Assembly: GCF_900188155.1 (NCBI RefSeq)
Contig: NZ_FZOG01000002.1
Location: 1-64,000, forward strand
Origin: Pseudomonas segetis
Lineage (GTDB): Bacteria; Pseudomonadota; Gammaproteobacteria; Pseudomonadales; Pseudomonadaceae
Reading direction: 5' to 3'
Length of the DNA stretch: 64,000 nucleotides
Both the position numbers and the translations under genes were made by a program. This document shows positions 33,595 to 44,499 of the stretch, piece after piece; position 1 is the first letter of the stretch, and each line of letters opens with the position of its first letter. The notes beneath the pieces were generated by a model. The model worked only from the letters and a program-made list of their open reading frames with translations. It was not told the DNA's origin and searched no databases.

Positions 33595-34410
33595 TTGGCC
33601 AAGATCCTCGTAGTTACTTCCGGCAAGGGTGGCGTAGGCAAAACGACCACTAGCGCCGCCATCGGTACCGGTCTCGCTCTGCGCGGGCACAAAACCGTCA
33701 TCGTCGACTTCGACGTTGGCCTGCGCAACCTTGACCTGATCATGGGCTGCGAACGCCGCGTGGTGTACGACTTCGTAAACGTCGTAAACGGCGAAGCGAC
33801 GCTGACCCAGGCACTGATCAAAGACAAGCGCCTGGAAAACCTTTACGTGCTGGCCGCCAGCCAAACCCGTGACAAGGACGCACTCACACTCGAAGGCGTC
33901 GAAAAAGTCATCAAGGAATTGTCCGAAAACTTCGAATACGTGGTCTGTGACTCGCCTGCCGGTATCGAAAAAGGCGCCCACCTGGCCATGTACTTCGCTG
34001 ACGAAGCGATTGTCGTGACCAACCCGGAAGTCTCTTCGGTCCGTGACTCCGACCGCATGCTCGGCCTGCTTTCGAGCAAGTCGCGTCGTGCCGAGAATGG
34101 CGACGAGCCAATCAAGGAACACCTGCTGCTGACTCGCTACAACCCCGAGCGCGTGGTCAAGGGCGAAATGCTTGGCGTTGAAGACGTCGAAGAAATCCTG
34201 GCAATCCGCCTGATTGGCGTGATTCCTGAGTCACAAGCAGTCCTCAAGGCCTCCAACCAGGGCGTGCCGGTAATCCTGGACGACCAAAGCGACGCAGGCC
34301 AGGCATACAGCGATGCAGTTGACCGCCTGCTCGGCAAAACCGTTGAGCATCGCTTCCTTGATGTTCAGAAGAAGGGATTCTTGCAACGTTTATTTGGAGG
34401 TCGTGAATGA
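33595..34410 (+). CDS. minD: Septum-site determining ATPase MinD
   Basis: The 271-residue membrane ATPase recruits MinC and oscillates with MinE. The deviant Walker [11 protein letters not shown] is at residues 9-18, [15 protein letters not shown] near 38-52, and [11 protein letters not shown] near 118. The C-terminal amphipathic membrane-targeting helix is [11 protein letters not shown]. The start codon is TTG at 33595, with GGGGTGAA upstream and no ATG at the conserved N-terminus. It overlaps minE by four bases. Confidence 0.97.
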   Translation: MAKILVVTSGKGGVGKTTTSAAIGTGLALRGHKTVIVDFDVGLRNLDLIMGCERRVVYDFVNVVNGEATLTQALIKDKRLENLYVLAASQTRDKDALTLEGVEKVIKELSENFEYVVCDSPAGIEKGAHLAMYFADEAIVVTNPEVSSVRDSDRMLGLLSSKSRRAENGDEPIKEHLLLTRYNPERVVKGEMLGVEDVEEILAIRLIGVIPESQAVLKASNQGVPVILDDQSDAGQAYSDAVDRLLGKTVEHRFLDVQKKGFLQRLFGGRE

Positions 34411-34661
34411 ATATTTTTGACTTCTTTCGTGAGCGCAAAAAGGGAACAACTGCTTCTATCGCGAAAGAGCGCCTGCAAATCATCGTCGCCCACGAGCGTG
34501 GCCAGCGCAGCCAGCCGGATTACCTTCCGGCCCTGCAACAAGAACTGGTCGATGTGATTCGCAAGTACGTCAACATCGATTCAGACCAGGTTCAGGTCGC
34601 ACTGGAAAATCAGGGTAGCTGCTCGATTCTGGAGCTGAACATCACCCTGCCCGAGCGCTGA
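34407..34661 (+). CDS. minE: Cell division topological specificity factor MinE
   Basis: The 84-residue protein displaces MinC and stimulates MinD. The N-terminal membrane-binding and MinD-binding part ([20 protein letters not shown], then [11 protein letters not shown]) and the C-terminal dimerisation domain ([16 protein letters not shown], then [10 protein letters not shown]) are complete. It begins inside the minD stop (ATGA), with GGAGG in the minD tail as ribosome site. Confidence 0.97.
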   Translation: MNIFDFFRERKKGTTASIAKERLQIIVAHERGQRSQPDYLPALQQELVDVIRKYVNIDSDQVQVALENQGSCSILELNITLPER

Positions 34662-34687
34662 TAACCTCGGCCACAGGCAACACCCCG

Positions 34688-34724
34688 ACAAAATGGCGGC
34701 TTTAGGGCCGCCATTTTGTTTTCC
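34688..34724 (+). terminator. Rho-independent terminator after minCDE
   Basis: Perfect 13-base arms 34688-34700 and 34707-34719 (core ATGGCGGC/GCCGCCAT) followed by GTTTTCC. It separates minE from rluA. Confidence 0.88.
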
Positions 34725-34792
34725 ACCGATGAATGCACCGCTACGCCAGGCTGGTAAGATTAGCCTTTGCTCAAGCCCACACTAGAAGTCCC

Positions 34793-35428
34793 ATGCCCCT
34801 CAGTCAGATTGAAATTCTCCACCAGGACGCCGCACTGCTGGTGATCAACAAACCAACCCTGCTGCTCTCGGTGCCCGGCCGCGCCGAAGACAACAAGGAT
34901 TGCCTGGTCACTCGCCTGCAGGAAAACGGCTACCCCGAAGCCCGCATCGTCCACCGTCTCGACTGGGAAACATCAGGGATAATAGTGCTGGCGCGCGACG
35001 CAGATAGCCATCGTGAACTGTCACGTCAATTCCATGACCGCGAAACCGAGAAAGCCTACAGCGCGCTGTGCTGGGGCCAACCTGAACGCGACAGCGGCAG
35101 CATTGACCTACCACTGCGCTACGACCCGCCAACCAAACCGCGCCACGTGGTCGATCATGAACACGGCAAGCACGCCCTGACTTACTGGCAGGTGACCGAA
35201 CGCTGCGCAGATTATTGCCGGGTAGAACTCACCCCCATCACTGGCCGCTCGCACCAACTACGCGTCCACATGCTATCGATTGGCCACCCGCTACTGGGCG
35301 ATGGTCTCTATGCCCATGAACAAGCACTCGCCGCCTACCCACGCCTGTGCCTGCACGCCAATATGCTCACCCTCACTCACCCGCAGACTCGCGAGCGCAT
35401 GCGCTTTGAGTGCCCAGCCCCATTTTAA
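34793..35428 (+). CDS. rluA: RluA-family pseudouridine synthase
   Basis: The 211-residue enzyme matches the dual-specificity RluA that modifies 23S rRNA U746 and tRNA U32. ILHQDAALLVINKPTLLLSVPGR is split around residue 8-30, and the catalytic motif HRLDWETSGIIVLA (about 59-72) carries the active-site Asp; TGRSHQLRVHMLSIGHPLLGD near 150 is the C-terminal family signature. There is no S4 domain, as in RluA. ATG at 34793 is preferred over 34733. It follows minE, the same order as I recall from P. aeruginosa. Confidence 0.93.
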   Translation: MPLSQIEILHQDAALLVINKPTLLLSVPGRAEDNKDCLVTRLQENGYPEARIVHRLDWETSGIIVLARDADSHRELSRQFHDRETEKAYSALCWGQPERDSGSIDLPLRYDPPTKPRHVVDHEHGKHALTYWQVTERCADYCRVELTPITGRSHQLRVHMLSIGHPLLGDGLYAHEQALAAYPRLCLHANMLTLTHPQTRERMRFECPAPF

Positions 35429-35476
35429 GGCTGCAACCCTGCCCTGTAGCGTGCCACAACGCGAAGCTTGTGCAGC

Positions 35477-37081
35477 CTAGGCCTGGCGACGCGGCCAGAC
35501 CAGACTGAAATGCGCGCCCCCCAGCGCTTCGCTATGGCCCAGTTGCGAACGCCCGGCGTGCCAATAGATGATTCGCCGCACAATCGACAGGCCCAGGCCA
35601 TGCCCGCCAGATGAGCGCGTACGGCTGTCATCCAGGCGCAGGAACGGAGTGAAGATCCGCTCCCATTCGTCTTCCGGTACGCCGGGCCCGTCATCCTCGA
35701 CGCTCAGGCAACAGCGCTCGTCATCAATTTGATAGCTGATGCGCACCCGCGTCTCGGCGTGACGCAAAGCATTGCTCACCAGGTTTTGCAGCGCGCGGTG
35801 CAAGTAGCGAGGTTCCGCCTCGACCAATGCGGCGCCCGCATCAACAGCAGCAGATGAAGGCCCACACTCAATCTGCACCTCGGCACGCAGCGGCGCCAGT
35901 TCATCGGCCACCTGCTCGATTAACAGCTGTAGATTGACAGGCTGGAAGTTGATCGCAGGCGCCCCCTGCTCCAACCGGGCGTAGGTGAGCATTTCATCCA
36001 CCAGCTTATCGAGGTCATGGATGTCGCTGTCCATGCCCTCCAGATAACGTTGGCGATCCTGCTCATTGCTGGCGTCCTCGACCATTTCCAGGCCAAATCG
36101 CAAACGCGCCAACGGTGTGCGTAGCTCGTGCGACACGGCGCGCACCATTTCGCGCTGAATCCCCAGCGAGCGCTGCAAGTGCTCGGCCATATCGTTGAAT
36201 GCAGATGCCAGGCGCCCGACCGAGTCGGCGCCGTGCGCCGCAACCCGCGCATCCAGCTTACCGCTGGCGATCAAGCTGGCCGCCCCCTCAAGCCCTCGAA
36301 GACGGCGCTCCAAAGGCCGCACCAGAAAGTACACGGTAACGCCAATCAAGCTCAGCCCAAGCATGGCGATCAATACCAGCAACTGCGGTGGGTACGGATT
36401 CATCTGGTATAGCGGGCCAATCTCCAGCACCCAGGGCGTATCGACAATCCCGGAGTACACATGAATGGTGTCGCCGCCTTTGCCCAGGGCCATTACCGTG
36501 TCGCTTTCATCAATGCGCCGCCGCTGATCAACATCAAGATTGGCATCCTCGATGCGGATCAGCCGCAGATCGAAGCCAAACTGCTTGCTCTGCTTGATAT
36601 CGGCCAGGCGCTGGGGCTGCTCATCCACCGGGAAGCGCACCAGTTCATCAATCAGCAGAAAGATGGTTGCGCGTGCCAATTGCTCGCTGATTTGGCGCAC
36701 CTCGCCAACCAGCAAGAGCTGCTGCGATTCACTGATCAAGGTGGAAACCTGCACGGCGTGTGGGCCAATGAGCTTGACCACCACCTGGCCACGTAGCAGT
36801 CGGCTACGCGAGGTACTGTCGAGGCCCGAGTCGGCCACCGAGACGATTTGCAGCGGGATACCCAACAACCGCGACCAGGTTGCAATGGCGCGGCGGCGCT
36901 CGACATCAATCATTGGCTGCAGGTTATCGGCCATCAGGTTAAAAGTGCCGCGCGCCAAATCCTCGCGATACTGGTCGCTGCGCACTTCGTTGACCAGGTG
37001 CAGGGTGCCGACGCCGAGCAGCCCGACCAGCACCAGCACGGCCAGCATGCCGACATAGATGCGCAGGAAAATTGAGTTCAT
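35477..37081 (-). CDS. Sensor histidine kinase, RstB-like
   Basis: The 534-residue kinase has an N-terminal membrane helix (about 5-27), a large periplasmic sensor region (about 30-235), a second helix (about 238-258, LLVLIAMLGLSLIGVTVYFL), a HAMP segment (about 260-310), the phospho-acceptor box with His in VSHELRTPLARLRF near residue 317, and the ATPase domain with N-box VSNALRHAE, SVEDDGPGVPE and GHGLGLSIV. The HAMP-RPLERRLRGLE pattern and the RstA-like partner suggest the RstB subgroup. It overlaps the response regulator by four bases. The signal is unknown; the periplasmic part is unusually large for a simple RstB. Confidence 0.9.
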   Translation of the reverse strand: MNSIFLRIYVGMLAVLVLVGLLGVGTLHLVNEVRSDQYREDLARGTFNLMADNLQPMIDVERRRAIATWSRLLGIPLQIVSVADSGLDSTSRSRLLRGQVVVKLIGPHAVQVSTLISESQQLLLVGEVRQISEQLARATIFLLIDELVRFPVDEQPQRLADIKQSKQFGFDLRLIRIEDANLDVDQRRRIDESDTVMALGKGGDTIHVYSGIVDTPWVLEIGPLYQMNPYPPQLLVLIAMLGLSLIGVTVYFLVRPLERRLRGLEGAASLIASGKLDARVAAHGADSVGRLASAFNDMAEHLQRSLGIQREMVRAVSHELRTPLARLRFGLEMVEDASNEQDRQRYLEGMDSDIHDLDKLVDEMLTYARLEQGAPAINFQPVNLQLLIEQVADELAPLRAEVQIECGPSSAAVDAGAALVEAEPRYLHRALQNLVSNALRHAETRVRISYQIDDERCCLSVEDDGPGVPEDEWERIFTPFLRLDDSRTRSSGGHGLGLSIVRRIIYWHAGRSQLGHSEALGGAHFSLVWPRRQA

Positions 37082-37800
37082 CGGTAAAAGGCAGCCGCCT
37101 CGGGCACAAACAGATAACCCTTGCTGCGCACTGTCTTGATCAAACGAGGGTGCTCCGGATCATCACCAATCTTGGGCCGGATACGCGAGATGCGCACATC
37201 GATCGAGCGATCCTGGCCGTCATACTCGATGCCTCGCAAGGCGGTGAAGATTTCTTCTCGCGACAGAATCCGCCCGGCATTGGAGGTCAGTAGCCAGAGC
37301 AGGTCGAACTCGGCCCCGGTCAACTCAATATGCTGGTCGGCCAGCCAGGCTTCACGCAGTGCGTTATCCACCACCAGCGGCCCGAACTGCAGTCGACGCT
37401 CCCCTGCAACAGGAGTGCTGGCCCGAGGCTCAAAGCGCCTGAGCAATGCCTGGATTCGCGCCAGCAACAAACGAGGCCGCACCGGCTTGCAGACGTAATC
37501 ATCGGCGCCGGTCTCAAGACCGAGCACATGATCGGTATCATCGGTGCGAGCAGTCAGCATCAGAATCGGGCCAGGGTAATCCGCGCGCACCTTGCTGCAA
37601 ACCTGCAAGCCACTCTCGCCCGGCAGCATCACATCGAGAATCACCAGATCGGGTTGTTCACGAACTATTCGCCCAGCCGCTTGCGCGCCGTCCGACTCAA
37701 TTTCGGCCTGCATTCCGTTGGCCAACAGATAATCGCGGGTTAACTCTGCCAAGCGCTGATCATCCTCGACAATCAACACCCGCGGCGGTTTTTGCTCCAC
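37078..37800 (-). CDS. OmpR-family response regulator, RstA-like
   Basis: The 240-residue regulator has a receiver domain (about residues 7-118; acidic pair in VEDD, phosphorylated Asp56 in VILDVMLPG, conserved Lys in YVCKPVRP) and an OmpR-type winged helix (about 140-235; LTGAEFDLLWLLTSNAG, DRSIDVRISRIRPKIGDDP, KTVRSKGYLF). I chose GTG at 37800 because AGGAGA lies six to seven bases upstream and the upstream extension has no family match. It is the promoter-proximal gene of the pair and diverges from nrdA. From memory, the same pair flanks nrdA in P. aeruginosa. Confidence 0.9.
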   Translation of the reverse strand: MEQKPPRVLIVEDDQRLAELTRDYLLANGMQAEIESDGAQAAGRIVREQPDLVILDVMLPGESGLQVCSKVRADYPGPILMLTARTDDTDHVLGLETGADDYVCKPVRPRLLLARIQALLRRFEPRASTPVAGERRLQFGPLVVDNALREAWLADQHIELTGAEFDLLWLLTSNAGRILSREEIFTALRGIEYDGQDRSIDVRISRIRPKIGDDPEHPRLIKTVRSKGYLFVPEAAAFYR

Positions 37801-38035
37801 AATTCTCTCCTTATAGACACCTACAACAGCCTTGAGCCCAGACAACTGGCGTGCAGATTGTAGCAACCAACACCGGCCACTGGCTGGGTGCATAGTGTAC
37901 ATTCCCGGCGCCGCATGCCAGACGGTTAAATCGGCATAGCCCACTCCCGCATCCATGTGACAGGGTTCACAGCGAATGCCACCTCGCGTAGAGTGCGCCG
38001 CCCCTGCACAAACCGCTCCAACTCCTGTAATAAAA

Positions 38036-38051
38036 ACCCTACATATTGTGT
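38036..38051. promoter_or_regulatory. Candidate NrdR box (distal)
   Basis: ACCCTACATATTGTGT agrees with the NrdR consensus ACACWATATATWGTGT at most positions (13 of 16 by eye). NrdR is the ATP/dATP-responsive repressor of ribonucleotide reductase genes. It stands alone, about 640 bases before nrdA and 236 before the divergent response regulator. Confidence 0.4.
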
Positions 38052-38181
38052 TTATGTGATTGACTAAAAACTTGCTTTCAGAGACTCAAAAAAACATTTT
38101 TTACTACGACGAACGGTGCAGGGAGACAAATCCCAGTAATAACGGGGCTTTGCGAAAACTACCCAATGTTAACCCACAGCT

Positions 38182-38190
38182 TTATCCACA
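38182..38190 (+). promoter_or_regulatory. DnaA box
   Basis: TTATCCACA is a perfect high-affinity DnaA box. DnaA binding before nrdA is established in E. coli, where it links dNTP supply to replication. Here one copy lies 48 bases before the NrdR-like pair. Confidence 0.55.
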
Positions 38191-38237
38191 GGCTGGCACA
38201 AGCTGGCACAACATGTTCACTTGCCATCCCTCCCACA

Positions 38238-38253
38238 CCGCACTATCTTGTAT
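38238..38253. promoter_or_regulatory. Candidate NrdR box, pair member 1
   Basis: CCGCACTATCTTGTAT matches the NrdR consensus at 11 of 16 positions by eye, including CACTAT and TTGTnT. It lies 31 bases from the next box, the three-turn spacing known for NrdR box pairs. Confidence 0.5.
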
Positions 38254-38268
38254 CTCACGCGAGCCAAA

Positions 38269-38284
38269 CACCTACATATTGGGT
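38269..38284. promoter_or_regulatory. Candidate NrdR box, pair member 2
   Basis: CACCTACATATTGGGT matches the NrdR consensus at 11 of 16 positions and shares CCTACATATTG with the distal box at 38036. Start-to-start distance from pair member 1 is 31 bases. Confidence 0.5.
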
Positions 38285-38678
38285 TTTCGCACAATAAACA
38301 ACCAAGCATATTTGCACCTAAAAGATCCAGTCCTGAACTGAAAAAGTGCACCTTATTTGCTGTTCAACCTGTTTCAAGGCGGTACACAGCGGTCACAGTG
38401 TGAATAACGCCAGCAGAGCGTACTCAGCGTGACCGAGCTGCAGAGTCGAACCAGGCCAACTACTACATCTAGTATCGCCAACCACAAGTTGGCACAAGAC
38501 TTAAAAGAGCCAGGAAGGCGTTTATCAGCCACGCCTTCCCTGCCCTGTTTTTGCAAGCCCCATGCGCGTAGTGATCCTGCTCTGCGCATGGCGTTGTTGA
38601 AATGGAATGAACGACAGGTGACTTGCAGTAAACCACTGTAAATGCCGGTCTACATAAATACAGAACACGGAGACATCC

Positions 38679-41588
<2,910 letters not shown>

Positions 41589-42025
41589 GTAGAAAGTGAC
41601 GCGCGATGCTGAGAGGCATCCGCGTTGTTGCCGACTGGCCCTGCCCCCATCACGTACATACGTACGCTCAGGGGTTCAGGATCAGTCGGCGCCTAGCGGC
41701 TACTCTCTCAGTCTCACCCTCGGGTTGCTGCAAGTAGAGTGATGACGAACCGAAGTTTGTTCGGATGATTCAGATCAACAGACCCGGCGCAATAACACAG
41801 CAAGATTGCTAGGCTTGGTTATCAACTAGCAAGAAATACAGCGTTAGAACCTTTGGGCTCTAACTACAGATTTAGAGTATTGCCAGCGACGTTCAGGCAA
41901 GGCAAACAGGGTTGAGCCCGCGCTGTGTACAGCTGTACATAAGCAGGCGATTACCCCGTTTAAAGCAGTATGAACGGCGCGCAGCAAACTCGGATGTCCA
42001 CCCACCTGAAAGGAGCCAACCGACT
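41589..42025. other. Long intergenic region between nrdA and nrdB
   Basis: These 437 bases separate two genes normally co-expressed. A hairpin GATGC/GCATC (41605-41620) lies just after nrdA without a T-run. A palindromic CGTACATACGTACG is at about 41656-41669, and a second hairpin GTTAGA/TCTAAC is near 41844-41865 in an AT-richer stretch that could hold an nrdB promoter. No gene, intron or insertion was recognised. Confidence 0.5.
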
Positions 42026-43279
42026 ATGTTGAGCTGGGACGAATTCGAAAAGGAAGACGACGCAGAAACTGCAGTCGCTACCGCTAACAACGCGACCGCC
42101 ATGGCGGACATGAACATCGACAAGCTCGACCAGGTTGGCGGTGCAGCGGCTGAAGAAGCCCGCGCAGTATCGGCTGACGACAGTGCTGCAATCGCCCGTG
42201 CCAAAGCAGCACTGGACGAACTCGACATCGCCGAAGGCCTGGCCGAGCTGGAAGGCACCTCGGCCCGTGTTGCGGTTGACGAAAAGCGCATGATCAACTG
42301 CCGCGCCGACCTGAACCAACTCGTACCCTTCAAGTACGACTGGGCCTGGCAGAAGTATCTGGACGGTTGCGCCAACCACTGGATGCCGCAAGAAGTCAAC
42401 ATGAACGCCGACATCGCCCTGTGGAAAAGCACCGACGGCCTGACCGACGACGAGCGCCGCATTGTCATGCGCAACCTCGGCTTCTTCTCCACCGCCGACT
42501 CCCTGGTTGCCAACAACCTGGTGCTGGCCGTGTATCGCTTGATCACCAACCCGGAATGCCGCCAGTACATCCTGCGCCAGGCCTTCGAAGAGGCAATCCA
42601 CACTCACGCCTACCAGTACTGCATCGAGTCACTGGCCATGGATGAAGGTGAAATCTTCAACATGTACCACGAGATTCCTTCGGTCGCGAAGAAAGCCTCC
42701 TGGGGCCTGAAGTACACCCGCTCGATCTCCGATCCGAAGTTCGAAACCGGTACTGTTGAGACCGACAAGGAACTGTTGCGCAACCTGATCGCCTACTACT
42801 GCGTACTGGAAGGCATCTTCTTCTATTGCGGCTTTACCCAGATCCTGTCCATGGGCCGTCGCAACAAGATGACCGGCGTTGCCGAACAGTTCCAGTACAT
42901 CCTGCGCGATGAGTCGATGCACCTGAACTTCGGTATCGACGTGATCAACCAGATCAAAATCGAAAACCCACACCTGTGGGATGCATCGATGAAAGAAGAA
43001 GCCACGCAGATGATTCTGCAGGGCACCCAGCTTGAGATCGAATACGCACGTGACACCATGCCACGCGGCGTACTGGGCATGAACGCGGCAATGATGGAGG
43101 ACTACCTCAAGTTCATCGCCAACCGCCGCCTGACCCAGATCGGCCTGAAAGAAGAGTACCCAGGCACCACCAACCCATTCCCATGGATGAGCGAGATCAT
43201 GGACCTGAAGAAAGAGAAAAACTTCTTCGAGACCCGCGTGATCGAGTATCAAACAGGCGGTGCCCTGAGCTGGGATTGA
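42026..43279 (+). CDS. nrdB: Class Ia ribonucleotide reductase beta subunit NrdB
   Basis: The 417-residue subunit carries the di-iron tyrosyl radical cofactor. Iron ligands are visible in [13 protein letters not shown] context and in [21 protein letters not shown] (Glu, Glu, His near residues 190-200), and in [17 protein letters not shown] near 290-306 (Glu, His). The N-terminus has an Ala/Asp-rich extension of about 85 residues before the core, as in Pseudomonas NrdB. ATG at 42026 with AAAGGAG upstream was chosen over an upstream in-frame ATG at 41912. Closed by a terminator at 43333. Confidence 0.96.
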   Translation: MLSWDEFEKEDDAETAVATANNATAMADMNIDKLDQVGGAAAEEARAVSADDSAAIARAKAALDELDIAEGLAELEGTSARVAVDEKRMINCRADLNQLVPFKYDWAWQKYLDGCANHWMPQEVNMNADIALWKSTDGLTDDERRIVMRNLGFFSTADSLVANNLVLAVYRLITNPECRQYILRQAFEEAIHTHAYQYCIESLAMDEGEIFNMYHEIPSVAKKASWGLKYTRSISDPKFETGTVETDKELLRNLIAYYCVLEGIFFYCGFTQILSMGRRNKMTGVAEQFQYILRDESMHLNFGIDVINQIKIENPHLWDASMKEEATQMILQGTQLEIEYARDTMPRGVLGMNAAMMEDYLKFIANRRLTQIGLKEEYPGTTNPFPWMSEIMDLKKEKNFFETRVIEYQTGGALSWD

Positions 43280-43332
43280 GCTTGCTCAGGAACTCATAGC
43301 CACAAGCATCCTGCTTTCCACAAGATGCACCC

Positions 43333-43366
43333 AAAAAGCCTCGCTTGATGCGGGGCTTTTCTTTGC
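43333..43366 (+). terminator. Rho-independent terminator after nrdB
   Basis: AAAAGCCTCGC and GCGGGGCTTTT form a stem around TTGAT, followed by TCTTTGCC. It lies 54 bases after the nrdB stop. Confidence 0.85.
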
Positions 43367-43520
43367 CTGTCCAACAGGTCCCACGCTTTGGACTTCAGCA
43401 ATTGAAGGACAACGCATGCCCCAGCACGACCTCTACTTGTGCAAAAAACCTAAAGCCCTTTCTGCAGCTGCCGATAAACCAATTAGGACAATTACGTTCA
43501 AGCGAAAGAAAGGTATTACC

Positions 43521-43850
43521 ATGAACAACAATAAATATCGGTTCGCAACCTTGGCTCTCTTGGCTATTTTCTCCCCCGCCACCTTTGCAGAAACCGCCAC
43601 AAATGCCATCAGCATTTATGGACGAGTGCTCGAGCCCGCATGCCAAGTCAGTGTCGACCAGCGTGCAGGGACACGAGCACTGAACGTCCGGGTGACGGAG
43701 TGCAAGTCACCCGTCAATGCATCCTTGAAAGCCCGAGACTCAAGCGCCCACCTTGCCTCTGCAAGCATTTCGCCCCTACAGGGAATGAGTTATACGCCCC
43801 CCTCAGGCGCACCTATTCAAGCCGCGATTATTACCCTGGAGTACAACTGA
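43521..43850 (+). CDS. Short type 1 fimbrillin-like secreted protein
   Basis: The 109-residue protein has a clear signal peptide (MNNNKYRFATLALLAIFSPA, cut after TFA near residue 24). The mature part starts like a type 1 pilin (AISIYGRVLEPACQVSVD, with the first conserved Cys; second Cys in RVTECKSPV) and ends IITLEYN, the usual aromatic-rich pilin end. At about 85 mature residues it is roughly half the normal domain length, and the middle strands appear to be missing. No chaperone or usher gene is nearby. AAAGAAAGG lies upstream of ATG 43521. It may be a mini-pilin, an inhibitor-like subunit, or a shortened remnant. Confidence 0.6.
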   Translation: MNNNKYRFATLALLAIFSPATFAETATNAISIYGRVLEPACQVSVDQRAGTRALNVRVTECKSPVNASLKARDSSAHLASASISPLQGMSYTPPSGAPIQAAIITLEYN

Positions 43851-44499
43851 CAGACTGCCGATCAGCACTCTTGAGGAAACAAGGTAGATCCACCGGGTTC
43901 AAGTCGCTGATAACACTTGGCCAGAACCCATTAGGCTGAATGCCAGACGAAGTACCAAGCCCTTCCAGGAAGGCAATATCAAGTTGGTAATCACGGGGCG
44001 TTACCGAAATCCTGCTGCCCCCCGCAGCACCCGCATGGCCTCTGCCAGGTTCATAGATGAACGCTAGGAGGCCCTTCGCCTCAGCCCCCGCCACACAACT
44101 CAGGCGAATATAGCCTGCAGTTCATCAGCGCCTAACAGGGTGTTCGAGAATAGTGAATATCGGGCCTTGGAACGCTGCGTTAGAGTCCAGGGCTAAGTTT
44201 TTCGGACGCTTATAAAAACCTGGCAAGGAGGCCGACCATGGACACGCTCGTTACCTGCCTGCAAGTGGCGCAACAGGGCATATCCAGCACCAGCGGCTCG
44301 CTGGCCACTGCCAAGCAACCCTGCCCAGCTCGCATGTCATCAGTCCCCCGAGCCCTTGCCAAGACTCACCGCTTAAGCCATGCATCGCCGTTGTGAATAC
44401 GACGCCTATCGAGCTGCCCGCGTTTCTTCCCGCCACGCCGTCAGACAACAACAAGAACGACCGCGAGATTTACCAACCCTGAAAATGAAGAGCAATAAG
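43851..44499. other. Region between the fimbrillin-like gene and the porin
   Basis: Apart from the small candidate gene listed at 44238, no gene is supported. A leftward 87-codon frame (43831-44094) has no recognisable similarity or ribosome site. The porin promoter must be in this region; sequences around 44195-44215 are AT-richer. Confidence 0.4.
44238..44396 (+). CDS. Possible small 52-residue ORF ahead of the porin
   Basis: An ATG at 44238 is preceded by AAGGAGG at ideal spacing, one of the strongest ribosome sites in the window. The frame encodes 52 residues with no similarity I recognise (starts MDTLVTCLQVAQQGISST, contains a Cys and several basic residues) and ends at 44396, 104 bases before the porin start. 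It could be a leader peptide or a genuine small protein; composition gives no further support. Confidence 0.3.
   Translation: MDTLVTCLQVAQQGISSTSGSLATAKQPCPARMSSVPRALAKTHRLSHASPL

Larger units (their letters stand above)
37801..38678. other. Long divergent regulatory region between the two-component genes and nrdA
   Basis: These 878 bases contain no supported gene. They hold three NrdR-like boxes, one perfect DnaA box (TTATCCACA), a GCTGGCACA direct repeat (38192-38210), and AT-rich stretches suited to promoters. The length and density of sites fit multi-layer control of ribonucleotide reductase. The nrdA Shine-Dalgarno (GGAGA) is at 38669-38673. Confidence 0.7.

Noticed and set aside
43831..44094. 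A leftward 87-codon frame after the fimbrillin-like gene
   Set aside because: No ribosome site or family resemblance; it overlaps the end of the supported gene.
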